Assembly (NCBI GenBank): GCA_046261635.1
Contig: JBHEOL010000101.1
Coordinates: forward strand, 1-7,402
DNA length: 7,402 nucleotides
Source of the DNA: JBHEPS01 sp046261635
GTDB taxonomy: Bacteria > Acidobacteriota > Thermoanaerobaculia > Gp7-AA8
Direction of reading: 5' to 3'
The notes beneath the pieces were generated by a model, which was not told where the DNA came from, searched no databases, and saw only the letters and a list, made by a program, of their open reading frames with translations. Position numbers and translations under genes: made by a program. Positions 5,470 to 7,402 of this stretch are shown here, piece by piece. Each line of letters opens with the position of its first letter. The first letter of the stretch is position 1.

Positions 5470-6282
5470 CCCCACCCTCTCCACCACTCCCTTCATCAGC
5501 GCCACGAACTCCTTCTCGACCCTTGCGGTCGTCTCGAGCACCTCGGCGTGGGTGAGTTTCTGGGGGAGCACGCCCGCGGCCATGTTGGTGATGCACGAGA
5601 TGCCGAGCACCGGGATCTGCATGTGCGAGAAGATCGTCGCCTCGGGGACGGTCGACATGCCGGTCGCGTCGGCCCCGAAGGTGCGGTAGGCCCGGATCTC
5701 GGCCGGCGTCTCGTAGGCGGGACCCGAAAGGCCGAGGGAGACGCCTTCACGCAGCGCGAGCCCCTGCTCCGCGGCGACTTCTTTCGCGATCGCGCGAAGG
5801 CTTTCGGGGTAGACCTCCGACATGTCGGGGAAACGGGGGCCGAGCTCGTCGAGATTCTTTCCCCGCAGCGGGCTGACGCCGAAGAAGTTGAGGTGATCGG
5901 AGATCAGCATCAGGTCGCCCGGGGTGAACGAGGTGTTGATGCCACCGGCGGCGTTGGTGACGATGGCGGAGCGGATCCCGAGCCGGCCGAGGACGCGCGG
6001 GAGAAAGACGACCTCTTCGATCGAGAACCCCTCGTAGTAGTGAACGCGTCCCTGCATGACGGCGACGCTGACCCCGCCCAGTTTCCCGAGGACGAATCTT
6101 CCCGAATGACCGGCCACGCCGGAGACCGGCGCACCCGGAATCTCGGCGAAGGGCACCGCCAGATCCGCCTCGACGGCGTCGGCGAAGGCGCCGAGGCCGG
6201 ATCCGAGGACGATCCCGACCTCGGGGCGGACGGAGCTTCTGGAGCGGAGGGATTCGGCGGCGCGGTCGATCCGTTCGAGCAT
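5434..6282 (-). CDS. punA: Purine nucleoside phosphorylase (trimeric, PNP-I)
   Basis: The enzyme cleaves inosine and guanosine with phosphate to base and ribose-1-phosphate in purine salvage. The family motifs are present in order: GSGLG (27-31, phosphate), GRVHYYEG (78-85, His81), NAAGGIN (110-116), GPAYETPAE (187-195, Glu191), GMSTVPEA (208-215, Met209), CITNMAAG (230-237, Asn233) and LTHAEV (243-248, His245). The Glu/Asn pair is the 6-oxopurine reading set, and NAAGGIN together with Asn233 argues against methylthioadenosine phosphorylase. The length, 282 residues, is normal except that the last ten (GRRQKAEGSS, 273-282) are translated heptad repeat. The ATG at 6282 has no Shine-Dalgarno; a perfect TATAAT lies nine bases upstream. 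It is divergent from crcB with 29 bases between start codons and convergent with rluD, so it is likely monocistronic. Confidence 0.94.
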   Translation of the reverse strand: MLERIDRAAESLRSRSSVRPEVGIVLGSGLGAFADAVEADLAVPFAEIPGAPVSGVAGHSGRFVLGKLGGVSVAVMQGRVHYYEGFSIEEVVFLPRVLGRLGIRSAIVTNAAGGINTSFTPGDLMLISDHLNFFGVSPLRGKNLDELGPRFPDMSEVYPESLRAIAKEVAAEQGLALREGVSLGLSGPAYETPAEIRAYRTFGADATGMSTVPEATIFSHMQIPVLGISCITNMAAGVLPQKLTHAEVLETTARVEKEFVALMKGVVERVGEGRRQKAEGSS

Positions 6283-6291
6283 GGCGCGCGA

Positions 6292-6297
6292 ATTATA
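6292..6297 (-). promoter_or_regulatory. -10 box directly before punA
   Basis: On the minus strand a perfect TATAAT is followed by nine bases (TCGCGCGCC) and the punA ATG. Predicted transcription starts about three bases before the start codon. No convincing -35 is seen; the region 16-18 bases upstream lies inside the crcB coding start. Confidence 0.5.
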
Positions 6298-6299
6298 GC
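6294..6299 (+). promoter_or_regulatory. Possible -10 box of crcB, overlapping that of punA
   Basis: TATAGC (four of six) overlaps the punA -10 on the other strand and lies 12 bases before the crcB ATG. With only 29 bases between the two start codons, any crcB promoter must overlap the punA promoter, and the leader would be about six bases. There is no space for a fluoride riboswitch. Confidence 0.3.
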
Positions 6300-6311
6300 T
6301 ACCATCTCCCC

Positions 6312-6689
6312 ATGCGGATGACGTTGATCTTCCTCGCGGGTGGCGTGGGAGCGCTCGCGCGCTACCTGATGAGCGGCTGGGTGCTGAGGCTCACCGGCCC
6401 GTCGTTCCCCGCCGGAACGCTCGCGGTCAACGCGACCGGCTCGCTGCTGATCGGCCTGGTAATGCACGTCGCGCTGACGACGGAGGCGATCCCGCCCGAT
6501 CTCCGGATCGCCCTCACGATCGGCCTTCTCGGCGGGTTCACGACCTACTCGACCTTCAACTACGAGACGCTTCAGCTCGCCCAACGCGGCGCCTGGGGCC
6601 TCGCCACGGCCAACCTGTTGGCCACGCTCGTCCTCTGCCTCGTCGCAGGAATCGCCGGGCTCGCCCTCGGCCGCCTCATGACGGGCTGA
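6312..6689 (+). CDS. crcB: Fluoride channel CrcB/FluC
   Basis: FluC proteins are small dual-topology membrane channels that expel fluoride and form dimers. The 125-residue protein has the four-helix pattern: about 4-27, 33-54, 64-86 and 95-121. It carries the family marks GGVGALARY (10-18), VNATGSLLIG (39-48, pore Asn40) and GGFTTYSTF (74-82, which contains the sodium-site/Phe-box region). The length is typical. ATG 6312 is used; ATG 6318 is two codons in and cannot be excluded. No Shine-Dalgarno is visible before either. It is followed 13 bases later by a DUF190 gene, a frequent companion of crcB, and the two are probably co-transcribed. The usual fluoride riboswitch is absent because the upstream gap is too short. 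Confidence 0.95.
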   Translation: MRMTLIFLAGGVGALARYLMSGWVLRLTGPSFPAGTLAVNATGSLLIGLVMHVALTTEAIPPDLRIALTIGLLGGFTTYSTFNYETLQLAQRGAWGLATANLLATLVLCLVAGIAGLALGRLMTG

Positions 6690-6692
6690 CAC

Positions 6693-6697
6693 GGAGG
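6693..6697 (+). promoter_or_regulatory. Ribosome binding site of the DUF190 gene
   Basis: GGAGG lies two bases before ATG 6700 and five bases before ATG 6703. The spacing favours the second ATG as the true start. Confidence 0.65.
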
Positions 6698-6702
6698 GAA
6701 TG

Positions 6703-7047
6703 ATGAGGATTCTCGACGGAGAACAGATTCTGCTTCGGATCTTCGTTGGTGACAGCGACCGCCACGGCCGCCAGCCTCTGCCGGCCGCGATTCTCGAGCG
6801 CCTCCGGAAGATGGACATCGCCGGAGCGACCGTCATCCACGGCACGGCCGGCTTCGGCGCCAGGAGCATCATCCACACCACCGAGATCCTCCGCCTCTCC
6901 GAGGACCTTCCGGTCGTCATCGAAGTCGTCGACACGCAGGAAAAGATCGACTCGATCCTCCCCATCCTCGACGAAATGATGAACGACGGACTCGTGACCA
7001 TCGAAAAGGTGAGGGTGCTGAGGTACGGCGTGAAGCCGGACGCGTGA
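6703..7047 (+). CDS. DUF190 PII-like protein next to crcB
   Basis: The 114-residue cytoplasmic protein belongs to the DUF190 family, whose ferredoxin-like fold resembles PII signalling proteins. Visible family traits are an N-terminal strand (LLRIFVGDSDRHGRQPL), the glycine-rich GTAGFGAR (about 47-54), then SIIHTTEILRLSEDLPVVIEVVD and a terminal strand VTIEKVRVLRYG. DUF190 genes are often found beside crcB, as here, so a sensing or regulatory role in fluoride export is plausible, but the biochemical role and ligand are not shown by the sequence. The start at 6703 is preferred over ATG 6700 because of the GGAGG spacing. The gene lies 13 bases after the crcB stop and is probably co-transcribed with it. 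Repeat element 3 begins shortly after its stop codon. Confidence 0.9.
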   Translation: MRILDGEQILLRIFVGDSDRHGRQPLPAAILERLRKMDIAGATVIHGTAGFGARSIIHTTEILRLSEDLPVVIEVVDTQEKIDSILPILDEMMNDGLVTIEKVRVLRYGVKPDA

Positions 7048-7052
7048 GAGGC

Positions 7053-7316
7053 AAGCCAGAAACCAGAAGCCAGAAGCCAGAAGAAAAGGCAGAAGGCAGA
7101 AGGCAGAAGTAAGATCAAATTCAAAGTCGGCAAGGGGCAGCGTCACGACCCGTCGTCCTGAGGGAGCGCCGCGAGGAGAAAGGTCTTCGACGCAGCCCCT
7201 GGGCGCGACCGAAGGATCTCCGTATTGCAGGATCTTGCCTCGGTCTTTGAATTCGTCTTTGCCTTTACTTCTGCCTTCTGCCTTCTGCCTTCCTTCTGCC
7301 TTCTGGCTTCTGGCTT
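7053..7316. repeat. Inverted heptad-repeat element 3 between DUF190 and ftsE
   Basis: The left arm (7053-7112) has GCCAGAA-type heptads outside and GGCAGAA-type inside. The right arm (7265-7316) mirrors this order. Complementary blocks are 7086-7112 with 7265-7291 (27 bases) and 7067-7082 with 7301-7316 (16 bases). A third inner match, AATTCAAAG (7118-7126) with CTTTGAATT (7245-7253), continues the pairing. The 152-base interior contains a separate REP-like hairpin (7156-7216). The element fills nearly the whole 296-base gap between the two genes and follows the end of the crcB-DUF190 unit. Confidence 0.85.
7156..7216. repeat. REP-like imperfect hairpin inside element 3
   Basis: TCCTGAGGGAGCGC (7156-7169) and GCGCGACCGAAGGA (7203-7216) pair over 14 positions. 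All are Watson-Crick except two tandem G-A/A-G steps. The TCCTGAG...CGAAGGA ends resemble dispersed palindromic sequences that I recall from several environmental phyla; no copy elsewhere in the window matches fully. Confidence 0.5.
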
Positions 7317-7328
7317 TACTTTCCGCGT

Positions 7329-7334
7329 TATCAT
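7329..7334 (+). promoter_or_regulatory. -10-like box directly before ftsE
   Basis: TATCAT (five of six to TATAAT) is followed by nine bases and GTG at 7344, the same spacing as at punA and the PilZ gene. No ribosome binding site is present. No clear -35 is seen; the outer heptads of element 3 end 12 bases upstream. Confidence 0.4.
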
Positions 7335-7343
7335 CACTGCAGC

Positions 7344-7402
7344 GTGATCCACTTCTACCACGTGACCAAGCGTTTCGACCGGGACCACGTCGCGTTGCAG
7401 GA
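7344..7402 (+). CDS. ftsE: Start of an FtsE-like ABC transporter ATPase (partial)
   Basis: The gene runs off the right edge, so only 19 codons are visible: MIHFYHVTKRFDRDHVALQ, counting GTG as the start. This is the opening beta strand and A-loop region of an ABC ATPase and resembles the FtsE N-terminus (E. coli begins MIRFEHVSKAY). FtsE pairs with FtsX to regulate peptidoglycan hydrolases during division. No Walker motifs fall inside the window, so another ABC ATPase cannot be excluded. An ftsX gene immediately downstream would confirm it. Confidence 0.75.
   Translation, partial: MIHFYHVTKRFDRDHVALQ

Noticed and set aside
6283..6311. Fluoride riboswitch upstream of crcB
   Set aside because: Only 29 bases separate crcB from punA, too short for the aptamer of about 50 bases plus an expression platform.
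5269..6321. 350-codon open frame on the plus strand across punA
   Set aside because: It starts in the heptad repeat and is antisense to the well-conserved phosphorylase. It is a GC-rich shadow frame.
5910..7133. 407-codon open frame on the minus strand across crcB, DUF190 and part of punA
   Set aside because: It starts with repeat-derived LLPSAFC, crosses three real genes and shows no domain.

Overview
The window looks like a piece of a high-GC Gram-negative-type bacterial chromosome. It carries housekeeping genes together with a family of heptanucleotide inverted-repeat elements. Gene content (rimP-nusA, PilZ protein, RluD, purine nucleoside phosphorylase, CrcB-DUF190, ftsE), a secreted protein of a type I associate with environmental Acidobacteriota, and the many GGCAGAA repeats suggest Acidobacteriota or a neighbouring phylum. 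That placement is inference and could be wrong.

Layout. Minus strand, positions 19-4203, read right to left: a secreted protein of unknown function, a hairpin terminator candidate, a PilZ-domain protein, repeat element 1, a short leader with a possible attenuator, then rimP and nusA. Plus strand: rluD (4326-5339), divergent from the secreted-protein gene. rluD converges on punA (minus, 5434-6282), with repeat element 2 between them and running into both 3' ends. punA and crcB are divergent, with only 29 bases between their start codons. crcB is followed 13 bases later by a PII-like DUF190 gene. Repeat element 3 then fills the gap to the first codons of ftsE at the right edge.

How the genes relate. 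rimP-nusA is a classic transcription/translation operon (30S maturation and transcription elongation/termination). crcB-DUF190 is a two-gene fluoride-export unit. rluD, punA and ftsE are single functions: 23S rRNA pseudouridylation, purine salvage and division/ABC signalling. No mobile genes, RNA genes or CRISPR were found.

The most interesting signals are not genes. (1) The rimP leader holds two mutually exclusive hairpins, the second a textbook intrinsic terminator ending 12 bases before the rimP start codon; this suggests attenuation of the operon encoding the termination factor NusA. (2) Three elements with inverted GGCAGAA heptad arms each sit at a gene 3' end and supply stop codons or C-terminal tails. 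(3) Genes that begin transcription units have -10-like boxes 7-9 bases before the start codon and no Shine-Dalgarno, whereas genes inside operons do have one, suggesting widespread leaderless initiation.
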